Of a stretch of 64,000 nucleotides of DNA, positions 19,101-29,406 are shown piece after piece. The notes below the pieces were generated by a model. It worked only from the letters and a program-made list of their open reading frames with translations. It searched no databases and was not told where the DNA came from. The first letter of the stretch is position 1, and the number at the start of each line of letters is the position of its first letter. This stretch comes from Candidimonas nitroreducens (GTDB lineage Bacteria > Pseudomonadota > Gammaproteobacteria > Burkholderiales > Burkholderiaceae_B), in NCBI RefSeq assembly GCF_002209565.1, contig NZ_NJIH01000016.1:1-64000 (forward strand), given 5' to 3'. Made by a program: the position numbers and the translations under genes.

Positions 19101-19322
19101 ATTGTCGATACCGGTAAGCTGCTGCTCGATCACCTCGGTCACCGAGCCTTCGGCCGTGCTGGCGCTGGCTCCGGGGTATTTGGCGACGATCGAGACTTGC
19201 GGCGGCGCGATGTTCGGGTACGACTGTACGCCGAGGTTGTCGATGGCAAGCACCCCGCCCAGCGTGATCAGGATCGCGATCACCCACGCAAAAATGGGCC
19301 GGTCGATAAAGAAATTCGACAT
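16173..19322 (-). CDS. RND multidrug efflux permease, HAE1 family (AcrB/MexB-like)
   Basis: Proton-driven inner-membrane pump of 1049 residues, the normal length for AcrB homologues. The first helix (FFIDRPIFAWVIAILITLGG), two large periplasmic loops and a second set of helices are present. The proton-relay aspartates appear as the DD pair in GIVVDDAIVVLENIE (near 405-408), and the lysine of helix 10 region follows in GLAAKNAILIIEY. Lies 12 bp downstream of its membrane fusion protein and behind a MarR gene, all on the minus strand. No outer-membrane factor (OprM/TolC) is encoded here, so it must borrow one. Confidence 0.97.
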   Translation of the reverse strand: MSNFFIDRPIFAWVIAILITLGGVLAIDNLGVQSYPNIAPPQVSIVAKYPGASASTAEGSVTEVIEQQLTGIDNLLYFSSSTASNGRVAITLTFKPGTDPDVAAVQTQNQVARAERLLPPAVLTQGIVVAKANPDTLMAIALRSSNPAIGRDRLNDIVASQVLNPISRISGVGTTRQFGAEYAMRIWLNPTKMHGYGISATDVINALDAQNIQVAAGSLGADPAVKGWGFTANVAGEGLFATPEQFLGIILRANSDGTVVKLGDIATADFGPQSYGFDTLYDGKPVGAFAIQTLPGANGLAVAKAVRAEMAKLSVGFPEGVTWSVPYDTTTFINISIHDVLTTLVEALILVFLVMLVFLQNFRATIIPAIVIPVALLGAFIGMDALGFTINQLSLFGMVMAIGIVVDDAIVVLENIERIMTEQGLSPKEAARQGMKEISGAVVAITAVLLAVFVPSALQSGSTGIIYRQFALTIAVSMFFSAFLALTFTPALCAKYLKPEHERKKNILFRKFNDFFGWTHNTYIGHISHAVRHAPRWMMVFALVVVMSGFLYVKLPGSFLPQEDQGYLLAMVQLPPGATKQRSEAVMDQVWNTLHKEPEIEHVMQIVGFSPVGSGENNGMAFIQLTDWDNRELSAHQLIPKLNALLHQKIRDASIVVVNLPTVHGLGQFGGFDMFLEDVGGLGRTALDQALATTQDKAKQDKVLVNVRANQLPPAPQLDFKIDRVQAASMGLSATDVANAASLMLAPTQIGQMFAEGRVKSVMLQAAAPYRMSRAAFSDFYTPSSTQKNADGTPAMIPISSVLKSQWDLVSPSLTRFNGNPAIEVVGDAAPGYTSGQAMDSMQKIVARDLPHGFGFDWAGESFQEVASSSGAPMLMALSILVVFLALAALYESWSVPVAVLLIVPLTLLGTVLFTMGRGLANDVYFKIGLVTVIGLAAKNAILIIEYAVAAQAEGKTLREAVLTAARLRFRPILMTSFAFILGVFPLFISTGAGANARHAIGTGVIGGMLFATIFGLLLIPVFYVIVRRIAGDKLDKAKAAAEKPPTQT

Positions 19323-19334
19323 GGCGAAATCCTG

Positions 19335-20525
19335 TTACTTGGCGTCGGAGGCCGTGGCGGATGAGGCGGATGCGCCCGTGGTCTCGGCGGTCGATTCCGG
19401 CGGCTGCCAGGGTTCTGTCTTGGCCGGCGCGCCTATCTGTACCGCCTGCAAGCCCGAAACGATTACCTGCTCGCCCGCCTTCAGGCCCGACGTCACCACC
19501 CAGTCGACTCCTTGCGTACCATCGGTGCCCACGTTGCGGTGCGTAACCTTGCCGTCCTTGCCGACTATCAGCACGTAATTGCCCGTAATGTCGCGCTGCA
19601 CGGCGGCTTGGGGAACCAGGAACGCATTGTGGCGTGTGCCCAGTGCCATTTTCAGGTTGACGTAAGTGCCCGGCAGCAGCCTGAACTTCGGATTCGGCAA
19701 CAGTGCGCGCAGACTGATGGAGCCCGTGGCCGGGTCGACCGTGGGTGCGGAAAAGTCTACCGTGCCAGGCTCGGGGTAGGGGGTACCGTCCGGCAGTGTG
19801 ACTTCGACCGTGGTCTTGTTGGGTTGGGCGAGCTGGATATCGCCGCGTGCGGCGGCCGTCTGCAACTCGTTGAGGTCGTTCACGCCGATGGTGAAGTTGA
19901 CGTACAGCGGATCCAGCTGGCTGACCGTCGTCAGCAGGGTTGCCGAGCCCTGGCCCACCAGCGCGCCTTCGGTGACCTGCTGCTGGCCGGCGCGGCCGTC
20001 TATGGGCGAGGTGACGTAGGCATAGCCCAGATTGATGCTTGCCGTTTGCACGGCGGCCTCGTCGGCCTTCACCGTCGCTTCGTTTTGCGCCACCAGGAAT
20101 TTCTGGTCGGTATAGACCTGTTCGGCGATCGACTTTTGCCGGTACAGCTTCTGGTAGCGGACGAAGTCCGCCCGCGCCTGGCCCAGAATCGCCTGGTCTT
20201 TCGCCAGCTGCGCCTTGGCGCTGGCCAGCGCCGCCTTCAGCGGAGCCGGATCGATCTCGAACAGCAGCTGGCCCTTCTTGACCTCGCTGCCCTCGACGTA
20301 GGCGCGCTTGAGCAGCACGCCCGCGACCCGAGCATTCACGTCGGCGCTGCGGTACGCGGACAGGCGGCCCACCAGATTCTTGAAGAGCGGGGCATTTTCC
20401 GGCTGCGCGGCTACCACGCCGACCAGCGGCGGCGCCGACGGCGGAGCCTGATTCTCGCCTTTACCGCAGGCCGTCAACAGCAGCGCCAGGCACCAGGGCG
20501 CAGTGCGCAGAACAAAGTTTTTCAT
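19335..20525 (-). CDS. RND efflux periplasmic adaptor (membrane fusion) lipoprotein, AcrA/MexA-like
   Basis: Links the RND pump to an outer-membrane channel. Starting at MKNFVLRTAPWCLALLLTACGKG it has 396 residues and a lipobox (LLTAC), so the cysteine near residue 20 would be lipidated. The barrel-sandwich/lipoyl halves flank a helical hairpin rich in Ala/Gln (AQLAKDQAILGQARADFVRY), and a beta-barrel follows (PIDGRAGQQQVTEGALVGQG). An in-frame extension upstream overlaps the end of marR and lacks signal features. Same operon as the pump. Confidence 0.95.
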   Translation of the reverse strand: MKNFVLRTAPWCLALLLTACGKGENQAPPSAPPLVGVVAAQPENAPLFKNLVGRLSAYRSADVNARVAGVLLKRAYVEGSEVKKGQLLFEIDPAPLKAALASAKAQLAKDQAILGQARADFVRYQKLYRQKSIAEQVYTDQKFLVAQNEATVKADEAAVQTASINLGYAYVTSPIDGRAGQQQVTEGALVGQGSATLLTTVSQLDPLYVNFTIGVNDLNELQTAAARGDIQLAQPNKTTVEVTLPDGTPYPEPGTVDFSAPTVDPATGSISLRALLPNPKFRLLPGTYVNLKMALGTRHNAFLVPQAAVQRDITGNYVLIVGKDGKVTHRNVGTDGTQGVDWVVTSGLKAGEQVIVSGLQAVQIGAPAKTEPWQPPESTAETTGASASSATASDAK

Positions 20526-20616
20526 GGGGGGCGATGACATCGTTTGTGCCCGGCCGCCTGGAACCCGTGCCAGAGTGACTGGCGGCATTCGGCGGCCGGA
20601 GGTGTTGTGTCTGTTA

Positions 20617-21132
20617 TCAGGAACCAATCACGGTATCCATCGATTCGGCAAGTCGCTGCAACAGGCGTCGCAGCTCGCGCTTGTCTGTGGCGCTGAAGCA
20701 GGAAAACGCCTTGCGCAGCGGCGGAAAGAATGTGGGCAAAAGCTTGAGAACGAATTGACGGCCATCATGCGTGATTCTTAATTCGACCCGGCGCCGGTCT
20801 TCAGTACTATGAGTGCGCAGCGCCAGGCGGCGTTTGACCAGCAGGTTGGCGATGCGGGTGATGTTGGCCGGAGTCTGCGCCAGGTAGGCCGACAGCTCGT
20901 TCGGAAAAACGGGGCCGTCGGCATTGACGAACAGATACATCAAAGCACGAAAGTCGCTTTGATGCATGCCGTACGGGCCCAGCGTCTCGTCCGACAAGTC
21001 GGTAAGCCCGCCCGCGACCAGATTCAGCCAACCGGCCAGCGCCGCGTCGTGCAACGGGAAATCCGCTACGCTGCGAGAGGCGAGGCTCAGGCTGGCCTCC
21101 ATCTTCTGCAAGTGTAGCGCCAGGTTGCCCAT
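20617..21132 (-). CDS. MarR-family regulator of the RND pump
   Basis: Winged-HTH repressor of 171 residues. Recognition region NELSAYLAQTPANITRIANLLVKR (about 85-108) is followed by the wing HSTEDRRRVELRIT (about 116-129), with the DxR signature of MarR. It is the first gene of the marR - adaptor - pump run, in the same orientation, so it most likely autoregulates the operon and responds to a pump substrate. Confidence 0.92.
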   Translation of the reverse strand: MGNLALHLQKMEASLSLASRSVADFPLHDAALAGWLNLVAGGLTDLSDETLGPYGMHQSDFRALMYLFVNADGPVFPNELSAYLAQTPANITRIANLLVKRRLALRTHSTEDRRRVELRITHDGRQFVLKLLPTFFPPLRKAFSCFSATDKRELRRLLQRLAESMDTVIGS

Positions 21133-21150
21133 TACTTAGCTGGTATATAG

Positions 21151-21168
21151 TTAATTAATAAAATTTTA
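21151..21168. promoter_or_regulatory. Candidate MarR operator / promoter
   Basis: Two adjoining AT palindromes, TTAATTAA (21151-21158) and TAAAATTTTA (21159-21168), lie 19-36 bases upstream of the marR start in a short very AT-rich gap, the expected position for a self-repressing MarR site. AT-rich palindromes are easily found by chance. Confidence 0.35.
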
Positions 21169-21225
21169 GTATATTAAGTACTTTGGATGCCGGTCAAGCC
21201 TGGGCCGCACATCCAATACTTCCGG

Positions 21226-22155
21226 TCAGCCCGGCAACGACGCGCTGTCCGCAAATATATCTTCAGAAAATACCTTGGAGCGTCTGGCCTGTTCCAGATG
21301 CTTGCGCATCAAGCCGGCGGCTTCGATCAGGTCTTGCCGCTCGATGGCATCGAGTATTTGCAGGTGCTCGCCGGCTTGGCCGCGCCGCGCCGAACGCTGT
21401 ACCGCGGCCTGGCGGTATTCGACCAGGCGGCGCAGCTGGTTGAGCCGGCGCACCGACTGCGCGATGAATCGGTTGCCCGACCAGGCGGCCAATCCCTCAT
21501 GGAAGCGGCTGTTGGCTTCGAACAGCTCGATGGCCGACATGCTGCGGAACCCGCCGTCTGCAATGAACTGCTGCTCGCGCTTGAGCTCGGCCAGCGCGTC
21601 TCGCTCGGCATGAAACCACGGGCTGAGTATGCCCATGGGCTCGATGGACTGGCGAAACAGGTAGCTTTCTTCGTAGCCCTTGGACGAATCGATCAGGGGC
21701 AGGAATGACCATCCACTGCCCACGCGCTGTTCGATCCAGCCTTCTTCGGAAATACGCGCCAGCGTTTTGCGCAGCGTGCTGCGCACCACGCCGAAGCGGC
21801 GCATCAGTTCGGCTTCGGTAACGTCTTCGGGCAGATCGCCGGCTTGCCGGGCTTCTGCGATGTGCAGATAAAGCGGATCGTCGGGCTCCTCGAAAAGCTC
21901 GGGCACCGCCTTTGCCAATTCACTGGCATTGCGGGCCAGTACATAGCGGTGGTTGGCCTCCTGGCGCACCACGCCCCGGCTGGCGAGGTAGCGCAAGGCA
22001 ACCTGCACCGGGGTTCTGGATGTGCCGACTTCTTTCGCCAGCGTCACTTCGGGCATGGCCGAGCCGGCCGGCCGATTCTCCCGCCTTACGAGCGAGAGAA
22101 TTTCACGTGCGACACGCGCCTGGACTGCGGTAAGGGGGAAGGTGTTCTTGGCCAT
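21226..22155 (-). CDS. GntR-family regulator with two winged-HTH segments and FCD domain
   Basis: Transcription factor of 309 residues. Residues 1-75 form a GntR wHTH (PEVTLAKEVGTSRTPVQVALRYL). Residues 92-150 look like a second one (VTEAELMRRFGVVRSTLRKTL, GWIEQRVGSGWSF), and an FCD effector domain follows (FRQSIEPMGI, FHEGLAAWSGN, LQILDAIERQD). Usual FadR-type proteins have a single HTH and are about 230 residues, so the duplication is notable. Last gene of the minus-strand AcnD-PrpF-lactonase run and its probable regulator. Confidence 0.92.
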   Translation of the reverse strand: MAKNTFPLTAVQARVAREILSLVRRENRPAGSAMPEVTLAKEVGTSRTPVQVALRYLASRGVVRQEANHRYVLARNASELAKAVPELFEEPDDPLYLHIAEARQAGDLPEDVTEAELMRRFGVVRSTLRKTLARISEEGWIEQRVGSGWSFLPLIDSSKGYEESYLFRQSIEPMGILSPWFHAERDALAELKREQQFIADGGFRSMSAIELFEANSRFHEGLAAWSGNRFIAQSVRRLNQLRRLVEYRQAAVQRSARRGQAGEHLQILDAIERQDLIEAAGLMRKHLEQARRSKVFSEDIFADSASLPG

Positions 22156-22215
22156 GATCCGACAGATTTTATGGCACCCTCGCCGTGTCTGCTTTTCCTG
22201 CGCCGGGCCTTGCCG

Positions 22216-23289
22216 TCAGCAAGCCGCGAAGACCATGCAGACCGGGCTGCCGCAGGCCGCCGCCACGCCGCGCCCGCTCAGCAGGCCGGTCGTTTTATCC
22301 ACGGCAAAAAGGGCAATACTGTCGCTGTCTTCGTTCAGGGCATAGAGCCACGCGCCATCGGGCGACAGCGTGAAATGGCGCGGCTTGGCACCCTGGCTGG
22401 AAATGCTTTGTGCATATGCCAGGAACCCCGTGTCCCGGTCGATGCGAAAGACCGTGATGCTGTCGTGGCCGCGGTTGGAGGCGTAGAGCGTATGCCCGTC
22501 GGCGGATACGGTTATTCCGGCCGCGCGGTTGTTGCCGGTATATGTGTCGGGCAGGGAAGACAGTACCTGCAGGGGCGTCATGGCTCCTGATTCCGGGTTG
22601 ATGCGATGCGTGACAATGGTCGAGTCCAGTTCGTTGATTACATAAGCATAGGGCGCGGTTGGATGCAAGGCCACGTGGCGCGGCCCCGAGGCTTCGCGGG
22701 CCTGGGCCCATGTCAGGGATGACCGATCCAGGCCGCTGTGTGTGGCTTGCAAAGAGAAAACACGATCCAGGCCCTTGTCGGGCACGATCAAAAAACGGCC
22801 GTCAGGCGTAAAGGACGTCGCGTGCGGTTTTGCGTGCGGCTGCTCGGTGCGATGCGGGCCCGGGTCGCCCGGCAGGCCGATCTGTTCCGACGCCGGGTCG
22901 AGCGTGCCGTCGCCGCGCAGCGGAAACACGATGATGGTTCCGCCGTTATTGCCGAGGTGGTCGGCGACCGCCAGAAAGCGTTCCTGCGGGCTCAGGGCCA
23001 GATGTACCAGGTTGCGTCCGGCACACTCCCGATACTGCAGCTGGCGTAAGGCCCCGCTGCCTGCCTCGATCGACAGCACGCTCACGGCATTGCCGTCGCC
23101 ATGCACGGTGTAGAGGCGATCGCCGCGGCGGTTGACGGCAAGATAGGACGGGTTGGTCAGGCTGCTCTTTACATGAGCCAGCTTCAGGGCGCCCGTTGCG
23201 GCATCGTAGGCGTAGGCGCTAATGCCCGCACCCCGGGCGTTTCGTTCGCGCGTGGTGCGCGAGCCGACGTAGGCATAGGCGTATGTCAT
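22216..23289 (-). CDS. Lactonase family protein (seven-bladed beta-propeller)
   Basis: Predicted hydrolase of 357 residues in the family that includes bacterial 6-phosphogluconolactonase (YbhE/Pgl) and fungal carboxymuconate lactonizing enzyme. Propeller repeats are visible as recurring YLAVNRRGDRLYTV, HLALSPQERFLAVAD, ATSFTPDGRFLIVPD, HVALHPTAPYAYVIN, GITVSADGHTLYASNRG and HFTLSPDGAWLYALN. No signal peptide is evident. It lies between prpF (13 bp) and the GntR gene, so it likely works on a tricarboxylate or muconate-type lactone rather than on sugar phosphate. Confidence 0.9.
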   Translation of the reverse strand: MTYAYAYVGSRTTRERNARGAGISAYAYDAATGALKLAHVKSSLTNPSYLAVNRRGDRLYTVHGDGNAVSVLSIEAGSGALRQLQYRECAGRNLVHLALSPQERFLAVADHLGNNGGTIIVFPLRGDGTLDPASEQIGLPGDPGPHRTEQPHAKPHATSFTPDGRFLIVPDKGLDRVFSLQATHSGLDRSSLTWAQAREASGPRHVALHPTAPYAYVINELDSTIVTHRINPESGAMTPLQVLSSLPDTYTGNNRAAGITVSADGHTLYASNRGHDSITVFRIDRDTGFLAYAQSISSQGAKPRHFTLSPDGAWLYALNEDSDSIALFAVDKTTGLLSGRGVAAACGSPVCMVFAAC

Positions 23290-23302
23290 GGGATGGCGCG
23301 GC

Positions 23303-24487
23303 CTATTCGATCGGTACGAAGACCTGGCCGTCCATCAGCCGCCGTGCGCTGCGGCTCATGATGGCCTTGGTGACCTTCCATCCGCCATCTCTTTCGATTG
23401 CCTCGGCGCCCACGGACAGCCTGCCGGACGGATGGCCGAAGACGAGACGGGGGTGGGATCCGCCGCCGAGCGTGCGGCTGACCACTGTGTCGGGGATGGC
23501 GGCGGCCACGGCGATGGCCACCGCGCCTGTGCCTGTCATGGCGTGATGCAGCTTGCCCATGGACATGATGCGGGCCAGCATGTTTATATCGCCGGCCTGC
23601 ACAGCCTTGCCGCTGGCCGCCGTGTAGGGCGATGGCGGCGCCACGAATGCCAGCTTCGGAGTATGCGGGCGAGTCGCCGTAGCCTCTTCGGCCGTGGCTG
23701 CCAGGCCCATTGCTACGGTGCCGTGGGCGCGGATGGCTTCCAGGCGCCGCAGCAGCGCCGTGTCGCCGTTGATGTCGTCCTGCAATTCGGCGCCCGACAG
23801 GCCCAGCGCCTGCGCCCGCACGAAAATTGCCGGGTTGCCGGCATTGATGAGCGTCGCCTCGAAGCTGCCCACGCCCGGCACATTCAGCATGTCGACGCGG
23901 TTGCCGGTGGGGAACATGGCCCCTGCCGCACCGTCGTCTTTGCCGGCGCCGGGATCCAGGAATTCCAGTTTGATTTCCGCGGCAGGGAAAGCCACGCCGT
24001 CGAGCTCGAATTCGCCCAGCTCGTCGACCTGGCCGTCGCGCATGGGTACGTAGGCGATGATGCGCTGCTTGATGTTGGCCTGCCATATGCGGATCACGGC
24101 GATGCCATCGCGCGGCGCGTCGACTAGCCCGCGATGGATGGCGTATGGGCCGACCGCCGAGCTCAGGTTGCCGCAGTTGCCGCTCCAGTCGACCACGGGG
24201 TCTTCTATGGCAACGGCGCCGAACAAATAATCGACGTCGCAATCGGGCCGCGTGCTCTTGCCGACAAGAACGACCTTGCTGGTGCTGGACGTTGCGGCCC
24301 CCATGCCGTCGATCTGCTTGCCATAGGGATCCGGGCTGCCCATGACACGCGACATGAAACGGTCGCGCGCCGCTATGTCGGTGCGCGCAGCGGCGGGCAG
24401 GTCGTCGGGGGTGAAGAACACGCCTTTGCTGGTGCCGCCGCGCATGTACATGGCGCGCACCGCGACTTGTTGGTTTGTTTGGGTCAT
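23303..24487 (-). CDS. prpF: PrpF-family cis-trans isomerase / tautomerase
   Basis: Member of the PrpF family, 394 residues, diaminopimelate-epimerase fold. PrpF isomerises aconitate or 2-methylaconitate, while the close homologue GalD tautomerises 4-oxalomesaconate. Motifs seen: YMRGGTSKGVFF near residue 15, MGSPDPYGKQIDGMG, DWSGNCGNLSSAVGP (catalytic Cys region, about 103-117), NAGNPAIFV and GKLHHAMTGTGAV. It is 23 bp downstream of an aconitase-type acnD, the pairing that replaces PrpD in the methylcitrate cycle. However prpB and prpC are absent. Confidence 0.92.
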   Translation of the reverse strand: MTQTNQQVAVRAMYMRGGTSKGVFFTPDDLPAAARTDIAARDRFMSRVMGSPDPYGKQIDGMGAATSSTSKVVLVGKSTRPDCDVDYLFGAVAIEDPVVDWSGNCGNLSSAVGPYAIHRGLVDAPRDGIAVIRIWQANIKQRIIAYVPMRDGQVDELGEFELDGVAFPAAEIKLEFLDPGAGKDDGAAGAMFPTGNRVDMLNVPGVGSFEATLINAGNPAIFVRAQALGLSGAELQDDINGDTALLRRLEAIRAHGTVAMGLAATAEEATATRPHTPKLAFVAPPSPYTAASGKAVQAGDINMLARIMSMGKLHHAMTGTGAVAIAVAAAIPDTVVSRTLGGGSHPRLVFGHPSGRLSVGAEAIERDGGWKVTKAIMSRSARRLMDGQVFVPIE

Positions 24488-24510
24488 GATTGCGATCCGG
24501 TTTGGTGAAT

Positions 24511-27135
<2,625 letters not shown>

Positions 27136-27170
27136 AAAAAAACTCCTGTGAAATATTGACCTGGCTTTAA

Positions 27171-27188
27171 ATGAATTATATGATTCAT
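27171..27188. promoter_or_regulatory. Candidate GntR operator 1 (acnD/Bug gap)
   Basis: Inverted repeat ATGAAT-TATATG-ATTCAT, perfect 6-bp arms, 36-53 bases upstream of acnD. Shares the ATGAA/TTCAT half with the palindrome at 27228-27239, consistent with two sites for one regulator. Confidence 0.55.
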
Positions 27189-27227
27189 TAAAACAATTAT
27201 CAAGAAAGTAGATTCTAGGTTTATTTC

Positions 27228-27239
27228 TTCATATATGAA
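27228..27239. promoter_or_regulatory. Candidate GntR operator 2 (acnD/Bug gap)
   Basis: Perfect 12-bp palindrome TTCATATATGAA placed 20-31 bases before the Bug gene start, just ahead of its AAGGAG ribosome site. Likely to control the Bug gene. Confidence 0.5.
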
Positions 27240-27258
27240 TTAAGGAGCAATTAAAATC

Positions 27259-28257
27259 ATGACGATTTATTTGTCGCGCAGAGAAGTGCTGAAAATGGCT
27301 GGCGGCGCTGCGGCGACGCTGGCGCTGGGTTCCACCGCCGCGCGCGCGCAGCCCGCCTCCGGCTATCCCAGCAAGCCCATCACCTGGGTGGTGCCGCAGC
27401 CCGTCGGTGGCGACGCGGATGCGGTTTGCCGTTTATTGCAGCCGCGCATGGGGCAGGAATTCGGGCAGTCGCTGATCATCGACAACAAGGGCGGGGCGGC
27501 CGGCAACATCGGCGTGTCCTATGGCGCCAAGGCCAAGCCCGATGGCTACACGATTACCTTCGTGAACCAGGGCATCCTGGCCTTCAACCCCTATATCTAC
27601 CGAAATATCGGCTTCAATCCGGCCAGCCTGGCGCCTGTTACCTGGATGACTTCCACCGACCTGGTCATCTGCGTCAACCCGAATCATCTGAAGGTCGACA
27701 GCATGGCGGCCTTCCTGGATCTGGCCCGCAAGTCGCCCGGCAAATACACCTTCGGCTCGGCGGGCGTAGGCAGCGCCAATCACATCGCGGGTCAATTGCT
27801 GGAATCCATGGCCAAGGTCTCGCTGGCCCATATTCCTTATCGTGGCGGCGGCCCGGCCCTGGTCGACGCGCTGGGCGGGCAGATCGACAGCGTGGTGGCA
27901 TTCCCGCTCGGAGCCCTGCCCCTGATCAAGAGCGGCAAGCTCAAGGCCCTGGCGGTTACCGGCGTCAAGCGCAGCGCGGCGCTACCCGATGTCCCTACCG
28001 TGGCGGAAAGCGTGCCGGGCTACGACTTTTCATCGTGGTTCGGCCTGGTCGTGCCCAAAGGCACGCCGGCCGGGATCATCGACCGCATCAACCGAACCAC
28101 GATCGACGCGCTGCAAGTGCCCGCCACGGTGCAGCGCTTGCGCGAGGGCATGACCGAGCCCGTGGGCAAGGGGCCGCAAGAGTTCGCCGCATTCATCGCG
28201 CAGGAACAGTCGCGCTGGAGCCGCCTGATCAAGAAGTACAACATCCAGGTCAGTTGA
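27259..28257 (+). CDS. Bug-family tripartite tricarboxylate transporter receptor, no. 3, Tat-type signal
   Basis: Periplasmic receptor of 332 residues, AAGGAG ribosome site. The N-terminus LSRREVLKMAGGAAATLALG contains a twin-arginine motif (S-R-R-E-V-L-K) followed by a weakly hydrophobic core and an ARAQP cleavage site, so export by Tat rather than Sec is likely, unlike the other Bug proteins here. Bug motifs: ITWVVPQPVGGDADAVCR, IDNKGGAAGNIGVSYGAKAKPDGYT, HIPYRGGGPALVDALGGQ. Divergent from acnD-prpF-lactonase-gntR, so the ligand is probably the acid those enzymes process. Confidence 0.94.
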   Translation: MTIYLSRREVLKMAGGAAATLALGSTAARAQPASGYPSKPITWVVPQPVGGDADAVCRLLQPRMGQEFGQSLIIDNKGGAAGNIGVSYGAKAKPDGYTITFVNQGILAFNPYIYRNIGFNPASLAPVTWMTSTDLVICVNPNHLKVDSMAAFLDLARKSPGKYTFGSAGVGSANHIAGQLLESMAKVSLAHIPYRGGGPALVDALGGQIDSVVAFPLGALPLIKSGKLKALAVTGVKRSAALPDVPTVAESVPGYDFSSWFGLVVPKGTPAGIIDRINRTTIDALQVPATVQRLREGMTEPVGKGPQEFAAFIAQEQSRWSRLIKKYNIQVS

Positions 28258-28355
28258 CGCGGCCATGGGCGAGGTATCGGTGTAGCATCTGGCCGGAAAC
28301 CGGCTGCGCCGCACTGAGACCGAAAATATGGCCAGCAGCACAATACCGGTTCCGG

Positions 28356-29402
28356 TCACGGCGTCCAGAGCAAGGGCCGCCGTTCCATCCCGGGGAAATA
28401 CGCGTGCAACTCCTGCTTGCCTAGCGAGCGGTCTATCCAGTCGGGATTGGCCAGGAAGGGGCGGGCGAGCGCCGCTACGGTACATCCGGTGTCGGCCAGT
28501 GCGCGCTCACAGTCGGCCAGCGTAGCCAGGCCGCCGCCGGCAATGAGGGGGCCGGGCGCGCTTCGCTTGGCGGTTTGGGCCAAGGTCTCTCCCCAGGCTT
28601 CGGGTCGCAATGTCCTGCGCGTACTGATATGGAGAATGTCGGCTCCGGCCTGGCGCAGTGTTTTGAAGATCGTCTCGAGTTCGGGCGCGCCGGCTTGTGG
28701 ACGGTAGGCATAGTCATCCATGGAGTACATGGAATAATTGAAGCTGATGGGGATGCGGCCGCAGGACGCGCGGGCTGCGGCCAGAACTCGGCCGGCAAGC
28801 CGGAGCCGGTTTGTCAGCGATCCGCCCCAGCAGTCTGTCCGGCCGTTCTGGTCATTCAAGAATTCATGGATGAGGTATCCGCGGGCTCCGTGCAGTTCGA
28901 TACCGTCGAAGCCGGCCGCGGCGGCTCGGGCCGCCGCGGCAGAGAATCCGGCGATGATATGTTCTATATCTTGGTGGGTGGCTGCGCGTGGGCTGGGGTT
29001 GGGGCTGCCGGTTTGCCAGGTCGTGCCTGCCGCGGCTCTGCCAGTGGCCCCGATGACCGACGAGTTCAAGCCCGGTTCCGCGAGGCGTCCTGCGTGCTGC
29101 AGCTGCGCGAAGATTTTGGATCCCTCGGCATGTACCGCATCTGTCACGCGCCGCCAGGCGTCGATATGGTGATCCGTTGCAAGGCCCGGTTGATTGAAGT
29201 AGGCGCGGCTCGCGATCTCGTCGATATAAAGCGCTTCGGTGATGACCAGCCCGGCTTTGTGCCGGGCGTAGCGGGCATAGTACGAGGCGGTTTCCTCGGC
29301 GGGGCACCCGTCTTGTGTTCCCTGCATCCGGGACATCGGGGCCACGGCGATGCGGTTGTGCAAAGGGATGCCGGCCAGCTGTATGGATTCAAGTGTGCGC
29401 AT
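28356..29402 (-). CDS. Old Yellow Enzyme family FMN oxidoreductase (NADH:flavin oxidoreductase)
   Basis: FMN-dependent ene-reductase-like protein of 348 residues. The start MRTLESIQLAGIPLHNRIAVAPMSRM has GGGG upstream and lies four bases past the IclR stop, indicating coupled translation. Visible are the FMN-binding N-terminal strand (NRIAVAPMSR), QLQHAGRL, GIELHGARGYLIHEFLND (substrate-binding His region near 175-190), NDQNGRTDCWGGS and the phosphate-binding GGGLATL. It could reduce an alpha,beta-unsaturated acid or CoA ester. Last gene of the IclR-associated operon, convergent with Bug no. 3. Confidence 0.92.
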   Translation of the reverse strand: MRTLESIQLAGIPLHNRIAVAPMSRMQGTQDGCPAEETASYYARYARHKAGLVITEALYIDEIASRAYFNQPGLATDHHIDAWRRVTDAVHAEGSKIFAQLQHAGRLAEPGLNSSVIGATGRAAAGTTWQTGSPNPSPRAATHQDIEHIIAGFSAAAARAAAAGFDGIELHGARGYLIHEFLNDQNGRTDCWGGSLTNRLRLAGRVLAAARASCGRIPISFNYSMYSMDDYAYRPQAGAPELETIFKTLRQAGADILHISTRRTLRPEAWGETLAQTAKRSAPGPLIAGGGLATLADCERALADTGCTVAALARPFLANPDWIDRSLGKQELHAYFPGMERRPLLWTP

Positions 29403-29406
29403 CGGA

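Noticed and set aside
16134..19364. Two long plus-strand frames (520 and 546 codons) opposite the RND pump
   Set aside because: His/Gln/Arg-rich shadows of the pump; no family motifs and no ribosome sites.
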